Positions 46,038 to 54,349 of a stretch of 64,000 nt of DNA are shown in pieces. The stretch is from Bacteroidales bacterium (GTDB lineage Bacteria; Bacteroidota; Bacteroidia; Bacteroidales; JAADJA01). The notes under the pieces are model-generated. The model was not told the origin of the DNA. It saw only the letters and a list, made by a program, of their open reading frames with translations, and made no database searches. The position numbers and the translations under genes are program-made. How positions within the stretch are numbered: position 1 is the stretch's first letter; each line of letters opens with the position of its first letter. Location of the stretch: the NCBI GenBank assembly GCA_020052415.1, contig JAGVPB010000076.1:1-64000 (forward strand), written 5' to 3'.

Positions 46038-47234
46038 TTGGAAAACACGGGTTCAACCATATTTAATGATCGGAAGGTATGCATCATCATACCTACCTTC
46101 AATAATGGCGGCACTTTGGAGAAATTAATTCTGGATGTGCTTAAATTTACCAATCAAATCATTGTCGTTAATGACGGCTCCACGGATGGTACCTCCGGTA
46201 TTCTTTTAAATTTCCCACAACTTCAAATCATTTCTTATAAAAAGAACAGGGGTAAAGGATATGCACTGAAAAGAGGATTTGTGCTTGCAAAGGAGATTGG
46301 ATATGAATATGTCATCACCATTGATTCCGACGGGCAACATTCAGCGGATGACCTCCCGGCTTTTGCTGAGAAACTGAAAACAGAACCCGAAGCCATCATC
46401 ATCGGCAGACGGAACATGGAAAAAGAGGGAGTTCCAGGTAAAAGCAGCTTCGGAATGAAGTTTTCGAATTTCTGGTTTTGGGTTGAAACGGGTATTCGTC
46501 ACCCCGATACGCAATCCGGTTTCAGACTGTATCCTTTGAAGTTTATCAATCCTGAAAAATTCCTGACAAGAAGATTTGAGTTTGAAATTGAGATCATCGT
46601 AAAATTGGCCTGGAAAGGAGTTAAGATCACATCCGTACCGGTGGATGTTCATTATCAAAAAAAGGAAGAACGGATTTCTCATTTCAGGCCCTTTGTTGAT
46701 TTTACCAGGATCAGCATTTTGAATACCTGCCTGGTCTTTTGGGCATTTCTCTGGATCAAGCCCCGCGATATGACCAGGAAGATATTAAGCAAACCACTGA
46801 AACAGCATTTCCGGGAGCAGATTTCCAATCCAAAATTCTCGAATATGAATCTTGCGTTGTCAATAGCATTTGGGATTTTTATGGGGATCGTTCCGATTTG
46901 GGGTTACCAACTTGTGACAGCTATCTTTTTAGCTTATGTGCTTAAACTAAACAAAGTGCTCGTGGCTATAAGCGCTAATATCAGCATTCCTCCGATGATT
47001 CCGGTGATTTTATTCCTGTCGCTAAAATCCGGTGAATTCATTACCCAAAGCGATCTCAACCTGAGTTACAGCACACACATTTCATTTAGCCTCATAAAAT
47101 CACTCCTTTATGTTTATCTTATTGGAAGTGTGATATTCGCAGCATTTTCTTTTTTCATTTCCGGTATGATCGCATATTTTATTCTGGCTCTTACAAGGAA
47201 AGAAATAACACCTGAAAAATTACAAAATAAATAA
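46038..47234 (+). CDS. Glycosyltransferase family 2 with C-terminal DUF2062
   Basis: A 398-residue membrane-linked glycosyltransferase. The GT-A domain (about 12-230) begins with VCIIIPTFNNGGTLEKLI and has the metal-binding DSDG motif (ITIDSDGQHS). A DUF2062 domain with two or three membrane helices follows at about 280-385 (FGIFMGIVPIWGYQ). This architecture is common in Bacteroidota lipid and aryl-polyene clusters, where it may glycosylate a lipid carrier or product. The only in-frame start that includes the first strand is TTG at 46038, preceded by GAAGGAATAT; the next ATG falls after the catalytic region. It is the first gene of the cluster, six bases before the next. Confidence 0.85.
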   Translation: MENTGSTIFNDRKVCIIIPTFNNGGTLEKLILDVLKFTNQIIVVNDGSTDGTSGILLNFPQLQIISYKKNRGKGYALKRGFVLAKEIGYEYVITIDSDGQHSADDLPAFAEKLKTEPEAIIIGRRNMEKEGVPGKSSFGMKFSNFWFWVETGIRHPDTQSGFRLYPLKFINPEKFLTRRFEFEIEIIVKLAWKGVKITSVPVDVHYQKKEERISHFRPFVDFTRISILNTCLVFWAFLWIKPRDMTRKILSKPLKQHFREQISNPKFSNMNLALSIAFGIFMGIVPIWGYQLVTAIFLAYVLKLNKVLVAISANISIPPMIPVILFLSLKSGEFITQSDLNLSYSTHISFSLIKSLLYVYLIGSVIFAAFSFFISGMIAYFILALTRKEITPEKLQNK

Positions 47235-47240
47235 GCAGGG

Positions 47241-50200
47241 ATGGGACAGTTTTTTTACAGCTTTTATAAATTACTGACCCGAAGAAAATTATTTTTGGTC
47301 TTCTTTATCCTTTTATTTATTGGACTGGTTTCGATATCGGTTTCCCGCCTGAAAATAAACGAAGATTATACCTCCATTTTTCCGAAGGATCAGGATTCGG
47401 AAAAATTCAATTTCCTTTTAAAAAACTCATCTGCCTCCAATAAGATCATCGTCTATTTTTCGACAACCGACAGTACAAATCCCGCGAAGACAGACAGTCT
47501 GATAAAATATGCAGACGCTTTTTCTGATTCCATCCGGTTCGCATTTGAGGATCAGATACGTGATATGAAATATGTGTTGGAAACCGAAGATATGAAATCG
47601 GTTTATGATTTCTTATTTGAGAATCTTCCATTATTTCTTGATGAACAGGATTATAAAATAATTGCAGACAAATTATCCGATTCGGCCGTTAGTATAACCC
47701 TCCGGAATAATTATCTGTCTCTTGTTTCGCCAATGGGAATTGTGCTGAAACAATTCCTTATGAATGACCCATTGCATCTGACGGCATCTGCTTATGAAAA
47801 ACTGAACCGGATACAAACCGGTGAGCAATTTGCTTTTGAAAAGAACCGGATTTTCTCGACAGATAAAAATGACCTCTTTCTTTTTATTACCGTAAAAAAT
47901 TCCAGTGATACCCGCTCCATGAAAGAAATGGTGTCAGGTTTTGAGAAAGCCATCCAAACGATTGGTAATCCTGATATTGAGGTAAACTATTTTGGCACAC
48001 CTGTTATTTCTGAAGCCAATGCGGAGCGGATCAAGAAAGATTTATTGCTTACACTGAGCCTGAGCATAGTCATTCTGCTTCTGCTGTTAGGATATTATTT
48101 CAGGAATATTTTAGCCCCGGTGGTTTTGCTTATTCCGGTTATTGCGGGTGGAGTGCTGGCTCTGGCTTTACTGTATCTGATAAAAGGTGAAATTTCGGCT
48201 ATTTCTCTGGGTATGGGCTCGGTGTTGCTTGGTATCGGGATTGACTTTTCGTTGCATTTTTTTACGCATTTTAAACAAACCGGATCGGTAAAAGAACTAT
48301 TCAGTGACTTGTCAAAGCCTATTGTTGTTGGCGCCATTACAACAGCATCGGCTTTTATGTGCCTCTTTCTGATCCGGTCACCGGGTTTGCAGGATTTCGG
48401 ATTATTTGCTGCACTTAGTGTCCTTTCAACCGCCCTGGCAACCCTGATTTTCCTTCCCCTAATTATGATTCCGGTTTTTAAAAATAGCCCTGGGAAAAAG
48501 CCCCTTTCTTTTGCCAGTTCCATCACCTCCTATGATTACCATAAAAACAAATACCTGGTTTTGACGATCCTCATTCTCACTATCGTTTTTTTCTTTACCG
48601 GCCGCAAGGTTACCTTCAACGGAAACCTGATGGATATGAACTATATGACTGAAAAACTAAAAAAGGCAGAAGCAAAAATCAGTCAGAAAACTACTTTCAC
48701 CTCATCCTCAGTTTTCATGGTTACAACAGGTAAGAGCATGAATGAGGCATTGACCCATAATGAAAAGATTACTGACACCCTTTTTCAATTAAAGCAGGCA
48801 GGCATGATCAAGGAGTACTTTAATGTGAACGAACTGATGCCATCGCAGGATCAGCAAAGGGAGAAAATTAAATTGTGGAATGAATTCTGGGAAACCCGCA
48901 AAGAAAATCTGACCCAGACTTTGATACGCGAAGGTCAGGCCATTGGATTTAAACCTGAATCATTCGGCGGTTTTTTTAAAATGGTAAATAAGGAATATAT
49001 GCCACTTCCGGCGGAAAATTTTAAAGAAATCAGCAGGTTGTTCCTTCAGGATTATCTGATTGAAAACGAAGATCAGTCGGCAGTTATCACTTTGGTCAAA
49101 ACGGAAAAAGAGAACAAAACGCTGGTCAGGGAAAGTGTTCTGGGATTAGACCAGACATATTATTTCGACAGGCAGGAATTTTCGGAACGAATGTTCGGAC
49201 TTATCAAATCCCAATTCAATCAACTGCTCTGGTACTCCTCCATCCTTGTTTTTATGCTTTTACTGATCTCTTTCGGAAGGATCGAACTTGCTCTTGTAAC
49301 ATTCATTCCTTTGATTCTTAGCTGGGTTTGGACGATAGGCATCATGGGAATTTTTGATATCCGGTTCAACTTTTTTAATCTGATGATTTCCACTTTCATT
49401 TTTGGCCTCGGCGATGATTACAGCATTTTTATGACAGAGGGCCATCTTCATAAACTGCAATACAAACGTGACAATATCCAAATTTTCAGGCGGTCGGTCA
49501 TCCTTTCGGCTCTGACCACGGTAATCGGGATAGGAGTATTATTATTTGCAGGCCATCCGGCGCTTAAATCTATTGCACTGGTTACAGTGATTGGGATAAC
49601 ATCAGCCGTTATAGTTACATTCACACTCCAACCGGTACTCATAAATTTTTTGACTCACTATCAGGGAAGAAAAAGAATACTACCTGTTACGCTATTGAAC
49701 CACTTCTTTTCAATCATATCCCTGATCTACTTTTTTATAGCCGCACTCACCGGGGCGGTTTTGATCCTGGTTTTAAAAATATTGCCAATTCCTTTGCTAT
49801 CCCGCAGATATGTGCTGCATTGCGTCATCTGGTTCTTTGCAAAAACCGTCACTTACCTGAATTTTCATGTCCCGAAAATTCTGATCAACAAGCCTGCGGA
49901 TCTGTTTAAAAAGCCGATGATCATTATTTCGAACCATCAGTCATCTCTTGACCTGGTTCTGTTGCTGATGCTGCATCCCAAGCTGGTGATCCTTGCAAAT
50001 ACCCGTTCATGGAACAATCCTTTCTACGGAAGGATCATTCGTTTTGCCGGTTTTATCAGGAGCGACACAGGGCTTGAAGAAGCCGTTGATTCGATCAGGC
50101 AAAGAATAAAGGAAGGCTATTCCATCATCATATTCCCGGAGGGCACAAGGTCTGTTGACTGCAGGATCAAACGGTTCCATAAAGGAGCTTTCTATCTTGC

Positions 50201-51071
50201 CGATCACCTAAGTCTTGAGATTCAGCCGATTGTAATTCATGGCGCCTGCCAGGCACTGAACAAAAATGAGTTTTTCCTCCGGAGAGGAAAGATTACACTT
50301 AAATTTCTCGACAGGATAAACCTGAAGGAGGGCCGATTCGGCAATGAATACCTGGAACAGGCAAAGGGAGTGGTAAACTATATGCGCACTGAATTTGAAG
50401 AAGTGAAACAAGGTGTCGAAGTCCCCAAAAGGATGAAGATGGACCTCATCAACAGATATTTATTCCGCGGACCGGTACTGGAATGGTACCTTCGGATTAA
50501 ACTCAGGCTGGAAAGGAATTACATCCTGATCAATGAGATTGTTCCCCGCCAGGGAATAATTACGGACATTGGTTGTGGTTATGGATTTATGTCGGTAATG
50601 CTTGCGCTTGTTTCGGACAAAAGAATAATCACTGGTTTTGATTATGATGAGGATAAAATTATTACCGCTCAAAATTGTACAGAAGATTTAGGTAATTTGA
50701 GGTTCATTCATGAAGACATTTCAGTCCAACAATTAGCCAAGAGTGATGTTTTTCTCCTCATGGATGTACTACATTATATGGCTGAAGAAAAACAAACAGA
50801 GTTACTAAAAAAATGTTTTGATTCGTTAAATGCAAACGGGATGATCCTTGTCAGAGATGCGGATACGGATTTGAAGAATCGTACCACAGGTACAAAGATT
50901 ACGGAGTTTTTTTCTACCCGCGTTGGTTTTAATAAAACCAAAGAAAAACTTAGTTTTGTTTCAGGTCGGATGATCAGGGATCTGGCAAAGAAAAATGGAT
51001 TTAATATAAAGGTGATTGACATCACAAAGTTTACATCTAATTTGATTTATATTTTAAGTAAAAATAGTTAA
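47241..51071 (+). CDS. MMPL transporter - PlsC acyltransferase - methyltransferase triple fusion
   Basis: A 1276-residue three-part protein. Residues 1-850 are an MMPL/RND-type exporter with two sets of membrane helices around large periplasmic loops, including the GIGIDFSLHFFTHF and FGLGDDYSIFMTEG helices typical of MMPL proteins. Residues of about 870-1060 are a PlsC-type acyltransferase with NHQSSLD (His899-x4-Asp904) and FPEGTRS (965-971). Residues of about 1090-1276 are a class I SAM methyltransferase with DIGCGYG (from Asp1109). The protein may acylate, methylate and export one lipid-like product across the inner membrane. It follows the GT2 gene by six bases. Fusion of all three is unusual. 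Confidence 0.9.
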   Translation: MGQFFYSFYKLLTRRKLFLVFFILLFIGLVSISVSRLKINEDYTSIFPKDQDSEKFNFLLKNSSASNKIIVYFSTTDSTNPAKTDSLIKYADAFSDSIRFAFEDQIRDMKYVLETEDMKSVYDFLFENLPLFLDEQDYKIIADKLSDSAVSITLRNNYLSLVSPMGIVLKQFLMNDPLHLTASAYEKLNRIQTGEQFAFEKNRIFSTDKNDLFLFITVKNSSDTRSMKEMVSGFEKAIQTIGNPDIEVNYFGTPVISEANAERIKKDLLLTLSLSIVILLLLLGYYFRNILAPVVLLIPVIAGGVLALALLYLIKGEISAISLGMGSVLLGIGIDFSLHFFTHFKQTGSVKELFSDLSKPIVVGAITTASAFMCLFLIRSPGLQDFGLFAALSVLSTALATLIFLPLIMIPVFKNSPGKKPLSFASSITSYDYHKNKYLVLTILILTIVFFFTGRKVTFNGNLMDMNYMTEKLKKAEAKISQKTTFTSSSVFMVTTGKSMNEALTHNEKITDTLFQLKQAGMIKEYFNVNELMPSQDQQREKIKLWNEFWETRKENLTQTLIREGQAIGFKPESFGGFFKMVNKEYMPLPAENFKEISRLFLQDYLIENEDQSAVITLVKTEKENKTLVRESVLGLDQTYYFDRQEFSERMFGLIKSQFNQLLWYSSILVFMLLLISFGRIELALVTFIPLILSWVWTIGIMGIFDIRFNFFNLMISTFIFGLGDDYSIFMTEGHLHKLQYKRDNIQIFRRSVILSALTTVIGIGVLLFAGHPALKSIALVTVIGITSAVIVTFTLQPVLINFLTHYQGRKRILPVTLLNHFFSIISLIYFFIAALTGAVLILVLKILPIPLLSRRYVLHCVIWFFAKTVTYLNFHVPKILINKPADLFKKPMIIISNHQSSLDLVLLLMLHPKLVILANTRSWNNPFYGRIIRFAGFIRSDTGLEEAVDSIRQRIKEGYSIIIFPEGTRSVDCRIKRFHKGAFYLADHLSLEIQPIVIHGACQALNKNEFFLRRGKITLKFLDRINLKEGRFGNEYLEQAKGVVNYMRTEFEEVKQGVEVPKRMKMDLINRYLFRGPVLEWYLRIKLRLERNYILINEIVPRQGIITDIGCGYGFMSVMLALVSDKRIITGFDYDEDKIITAQNCTEDLGNLRFIHEDISVQQLAKSDVFLLMDVLHYMAEEKQTELLKKCFDSLNANGMILVRDADTDLKNRTTGTKITEFFSTRVGFNKTKEKLSFVSGRMIRDLAKKNGFNIKVIDITKFTSNLIYILSKNS

Positions 51072-51126
51072 TTAAAAGAAGAATTTGTTCATTTTAAATA
51101 GCCAAAACTAATTCAAACTGAATTAT

Positions 51127-51134
51127 TAATTTTG
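51127..51134 (+). promoter_or_regulatory. -7 promoter element of the RecQ-PRTase/DprA module
   Basis: TAATTTTG matches TAnnTTTG, about 50 bases before the helicase start. No -33 TTTG lies at the right distance. It suggests that the inserted pair has its own promoter. Confidence 0.4.
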
Positions 51135-51185
51135 AATTTCAGTGTTATTCAAAAAAGGAAACTCCCTGAATAAAATCCTTGAATT

Positions 51186-53201
51186 ATGACGAGACAGGAA
51201 GCAGAAGCAATACTTCAAAAAATATTTAAGCTCACTCGCTTTTATGATGAACAGTGGACAACCATTGAAAAAATTTTGAAGGGAGAAAGGGTGCTGCTTA
51301 TTGAAAAAACAGGTTTTGGAAAATCGTTATGTTTTCAGTTTCCTGCAGTAATCCATAATGGAATAACAGTAATCTTTTCACCACTTATTGCATTAATGCG
51401 CGATCAGGTTAAAAAACTGAATAGCCTTGACATTTCTGCAAAATGCGTCAACAGTGAACAAACACAAGAAGAAAACACTCAAATTATTACCGACGCTAAA
51501 GCAGGAAAAATAAAAATTCTTTATATCGCCCCGGAAAGGCAAGAAAATTCAGAATGGATTGAAGCTACCCGTTATATGAATCTGTCAATGGTGGTTGTGG
51601 ATGAAGCACATTGCATTTCAGTTTGGGGACACGATTTCAGACCAGCGTTTAAAAGAATTATTAATCTGGTTAATTTATTACCGAAAGGTTTACCAGTCCT
51701 GGCTACAACAGCAACGGCAACAAAAAAAGTTGAAGCCGACATAGCAAAGCAAATGGGTGGTAACCTGACTGTTATCCGGGGAAACCTGATGCGGGACAAT
51801 TTTAAACTATTTGTTATTAAGGTTTCCGCTGAAGATGAAAAAATGATTTGGCTTGGGAAAAACCTGGATAAATTGCCCGGCTCCGGTGTCCTATATACAG
51901 GGACTCGTGTGAATACGGAAATATATTCTAAATGGTTTGAACAATTGAAAATACCTTCCGTAGGTTATAATGCAGGTCTTGACACTGAATCCAGGATCGC
52001 AATTGAAAATGGACTGATGAACAATCAATGGAAATGTGTGATTTCAACAAATGCGCTCGGGATGGGAATAGATAAACCCGATATCCGATTTATTATTCAT
52101 ACTCAGATACCACAATCACCGATTCATTATTACCAGGAAATAGGAAGAGCCGGAAGAGATGGACAACCTTCCTATATTATTCTTTTTTATAATCCTGAAG
52201 ATCGAAAATTGCCTGAAGCATTTATTGAGGGAGGCAGGCCTGCAATAACAAAATATGAAAAAGTGATAAATGCAATTAAAAATGAAATGCTTGGTGAAAG
52301 GGATTTAATGAGAAGGACTAACCTGAAACAAACTCAAATCAGAGTAATAAAAGCTGATCTAATTGAACAAAAGATTATTCGGGAAGTTACAATTGGCAAA
52401 AGCAGAAAATTCGAGTACATCACTCATGCGCCGCAGCTTACTACAAGAACATTTGAAGAATTGCGTGCAGCCAAAACAGATGATCTGGAAAGCATGATTG
52501 GGTATATTGAAACGACTCATTCGCGAATGAATTATTTATGTAATTATCTTGGAGACCAGGTCTACGGTTCCAATAATAACTGTGACAACACAGGTTTAAA
52601 GAAGATTAAGGTAATTGTCACCCCTGAATGGACTCAAAAGTTACAGGATTTCCGGGATGAATATTTCCCTGAACTTGAAGTTGAAACAATAGGTACAAAT
52701 TTAGTAAATGGAGTAGCTGCTTCATTTTATGGATTTTCTAACGTTGGCGCAGCCCTGCACAGGAGTAAATATGAAAATGGTGGGGACTTCCCGGACTTTT
52801 TACTCAAACTTATATTGAAAGCATACCGAAACAAGTTCGGACAGGAAAAATTTGATTTGATTCTGTATGTACCTCCAACAAAGTCTGGCGATCTTGTCCG
52901 AAATTTTGCCGTAAAAGTTTCCCAGGTTTTAAAATTCCCAATCTCCCATAATCTATCCAAACACAGGATAACCAGCGAGCAGAAGGTATTTGAAAACGCT
53001 TATCTGAAAGCTGATAATGTAAGGGATGCTTTTATTTACAAAATCCCTGCTGAAATACAAGGGAAAAGCATTTTACTTATTGATGATATTTTTGATAGCA
53101 GCGCAACGATTAAGGAAATTGGGAAATATTTGACTAATTTAGGAGCTTTAAAAATCGCACCTTTGGTTATTGCAAAAACTGTTGGAGGAGATTTGGCATG
53201 A
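51186..53201 (+). CDS. RecQ-type helicase fused to a ComF-like phosphoribosyltransferase
   Basis: A 671-residue two-domain protein. Residues 1-460 are a RecQ-family DNA helicase: Walker A EKTGFGKS (40-47), DEAH box at 139-142 (VVVDEAHC), ATTATAT motif III, and motif VI QEIGRAGRDGQ. The zinc-binding part is degenerate, with only Cys452 and Cys466 left of the usual four. Residues of about 500-671 are a phosphoribosyltransferase domain with VPPTKSGD and the PRPP loop LLIDDIFDSSATI (Asp632-Asp633), as in ComF and in the ShosT toxin. The stop overlaps the start of the DprA-like gene. It is not a housekeeping RecQ. The likely role is in DNA processing or phage defence, with a PRTase activity that could be toxic. 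Confidence 0.85.
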   Translation: MTRQEAEAILQKIFKLTRFYDEQWTTIEKILKGERVLLIEKTGFGKSLCFQFPAVIHNGITVIFSPLIALMRDQVKKLNSLDISAKCVNSEQTQEENTQIITDAKAGKIKILYIAPERQENSEWIEATRYMNLSMVVVDEAHCISVWGHDFRPAFKRIINLVNLLPKGLPVLATTATATKKVEADIAKQMGGNLTVIRGNLMRDNFKLFVIKVSAEDEKMIWLGKNLDKLPGSGVLYTGTRVNTEIYSKWFEQLKIPSVGYNAGLDTESRIAIENGLMNNQWKCVISTNALGMGIDKPDIRFIIHTQIPQSPIHYYQEIGRAGRDGQPSYIILFYNPEDRKLPEAFIEGGRPAITKYEKVINAIKNEMLGERDLMRRTNLKQTQIRVIKADLIEQKIIREVTIGKSRKFEYITHAPQLTTRTFEELRAAKTDDLESMIGYIETTHSRMNYLCNYLGDQVYGSNNNCDNTGLKKIKVIVTPEWTQKLQDFRDEYFPELEVETIGTNLVNGVAASFYGFSNVGAALHRSKYENGGDFPDFLLKLILKAYRNKFGQEKFDLILYVPPTKSGDLVRNFAVKVSQVLKFPISHNLSKHRITSEQKVFENAYLKADNVRDAFIYKIPAEIQGKSILLIDDIFDSSATIKEIGKYLTNLGALKIAPLVIAKTVGGDLA

Positions 53202-54337
53202 ACAATGAAGCAGCGTATTGGATAGCTTTAGCACATTTGCCCAGATGGGGTTATTTGAAAATAAATAACCTCATCATTAAATTTTACCACGAGAATAAAC
53301 TTACACCGGAAGATTTTTTTCAATTGTCAGAAAGCGAATGGAGCAATCAGTATGGACTCGGATACAAGGAAATTGAAGATTTGAAAATTGCCAAATCAGA
53401 ATTAGCAAACAACGCTTTCTTAGCCGAATCTTTATTTAATGAAGGTTATGAATTGATCCCTATAACTTCACCGGAATATTCAAAAACCCTAAAAAATAAC
53501 TTAAAAACAGCACATACCCCTGCTTTACTTTATATGAAAGGGAATAAGCAAATCATGACAGAAAAATCCATTGCCATTGTCGGTTCCAGAAGTGCTTCTG
53601 ATTTATCCCTTGGATTTACAGACAATATTGCAAAACTTGCCAGTAAAGAATATAAGGTTGTGGTAAGTGGTTTTGCCAAAGGCGTTGATAAACGGGCATT
53701 GGACTCAGCAATCAAATATAAAGGCCAGAGTATAATTGTTTTACCACAGGGAATCATGACTTTCGGTTCGGGATATAAAACTTATTATAAGCAGATTGTT
53801 GATGGAGATGTATTGGTTTTAAGCGTGTTTTTTCCAAAAGCGCCATGGAAAGCAGAACTGGCAATGGCACGCAACCCGATTATTTATGGACTCGCTTCTG
53901 AAATATACGTTGCTGAATCTTCAGATAAAGGAGGTACCTGGTCAGGTGTCACTGATGGATTAAGAAAAAACAGATTAATTTATGTAAGGAACCCGGAACC
54001 AAATGAAAACAATGCAAACCTCCTTTTAATTCAAAAGGGTGCTGTAGCAGTTGATTTTAATGGAATGCCCATTAAGGAATTGGTACCGGATGAAAAACAA
54101 ATGATAATTTCTTTAGTGCAGGAACCCGAAATCAATTATGAATATAATATAATTGAACTTCTTAAAACCGGCGAATATGGTGTAAAGGATATTTTGCGAA
54201 AGATTCAAATGAACTGGACAGAGGAACAACTCAGAGATTTTCTTAGAACTCATAAAGAAGTTAAATCTATTAATAAAAAACCATTACGCTTTACTATTAA
54301 AAACCTGGTTAGTAAACAAAAATCGCTCTTTGATTAA
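53198..54337 (+). CDS. DprA/Smf-like Rossmann-fold protein
   Basis: A 379-residue protein of the SMF/DprA-LOG family. The N-terminal 100 residues look like a helix-hairpin/SAM-type module (LGYKEIEDLK). The Rossmann core has IAIVGSRSAS (125-134), VVSGFAKGVDKRAL (155-168), VLPQGI, and ARNPIIYGLA, equivalent to the RN-IIAGLS stretch of DprA. The usual SGSLITA loop reads SDKGGTWSGV. A winged-helix-like end follows (VKDILRKIQMNWTEEQL). Canonical DprA binds ssDNA and loads RecA. Here tight coupling (four-base overlap) to a RecQ-PRTase fusion suggests a specialised partner, like ShosA for ShosT. Confidence 0.85.
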   Translation: MNNEAAYWIALAHLPRWGYLKINNLIIKFYHENKLTPEDFFQLSESEWSNQYGLGYKEIEDLKIAKSELANNAFLAESLFNEGYELIPITSPEYSKTLKNNLKTAHTPALLYMKGNKQIMTEKSIAIVGSRSASDLSLGFTDNIAKLASKEYKVVVSGFAKGVDKRALDSAIKYKGQSIIVLPQGIMTFGSGYKTYYKQIVDGDVLVLSVFFPKAPWKAELAMARNPIIYGLASEIYVAESSDKGGTWSGVTDGLRKNRLIYVRNPEPNENNANLLLIQKGAVAVDFNGMPIKELVPDEKQMIISLVQEPEINYEYNIIELLKTGEYGVKDILRKIQMNWTEEQLRDFLRTHKEVKSINKKPLRFTIKNLVSKQKSLFD

Positions 54338-54349
54338 TATTATTAAACA

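Noticed and set aside
48095-48526. A 143-codon minus-strand frame
   Set aside because: It is antisense to membrane helices of the MMPL fusion; such frames arise from the codon pattern of hydrophobic segments.
51186-53201. Housekeeping recQ for the helicase gene
   Set aside because: The C-terminal PRTase domain, the degenerate zinc site, the lack of an HRDC domain and the overlap with a DprA-like gene all differ from housekeeping RecQ.
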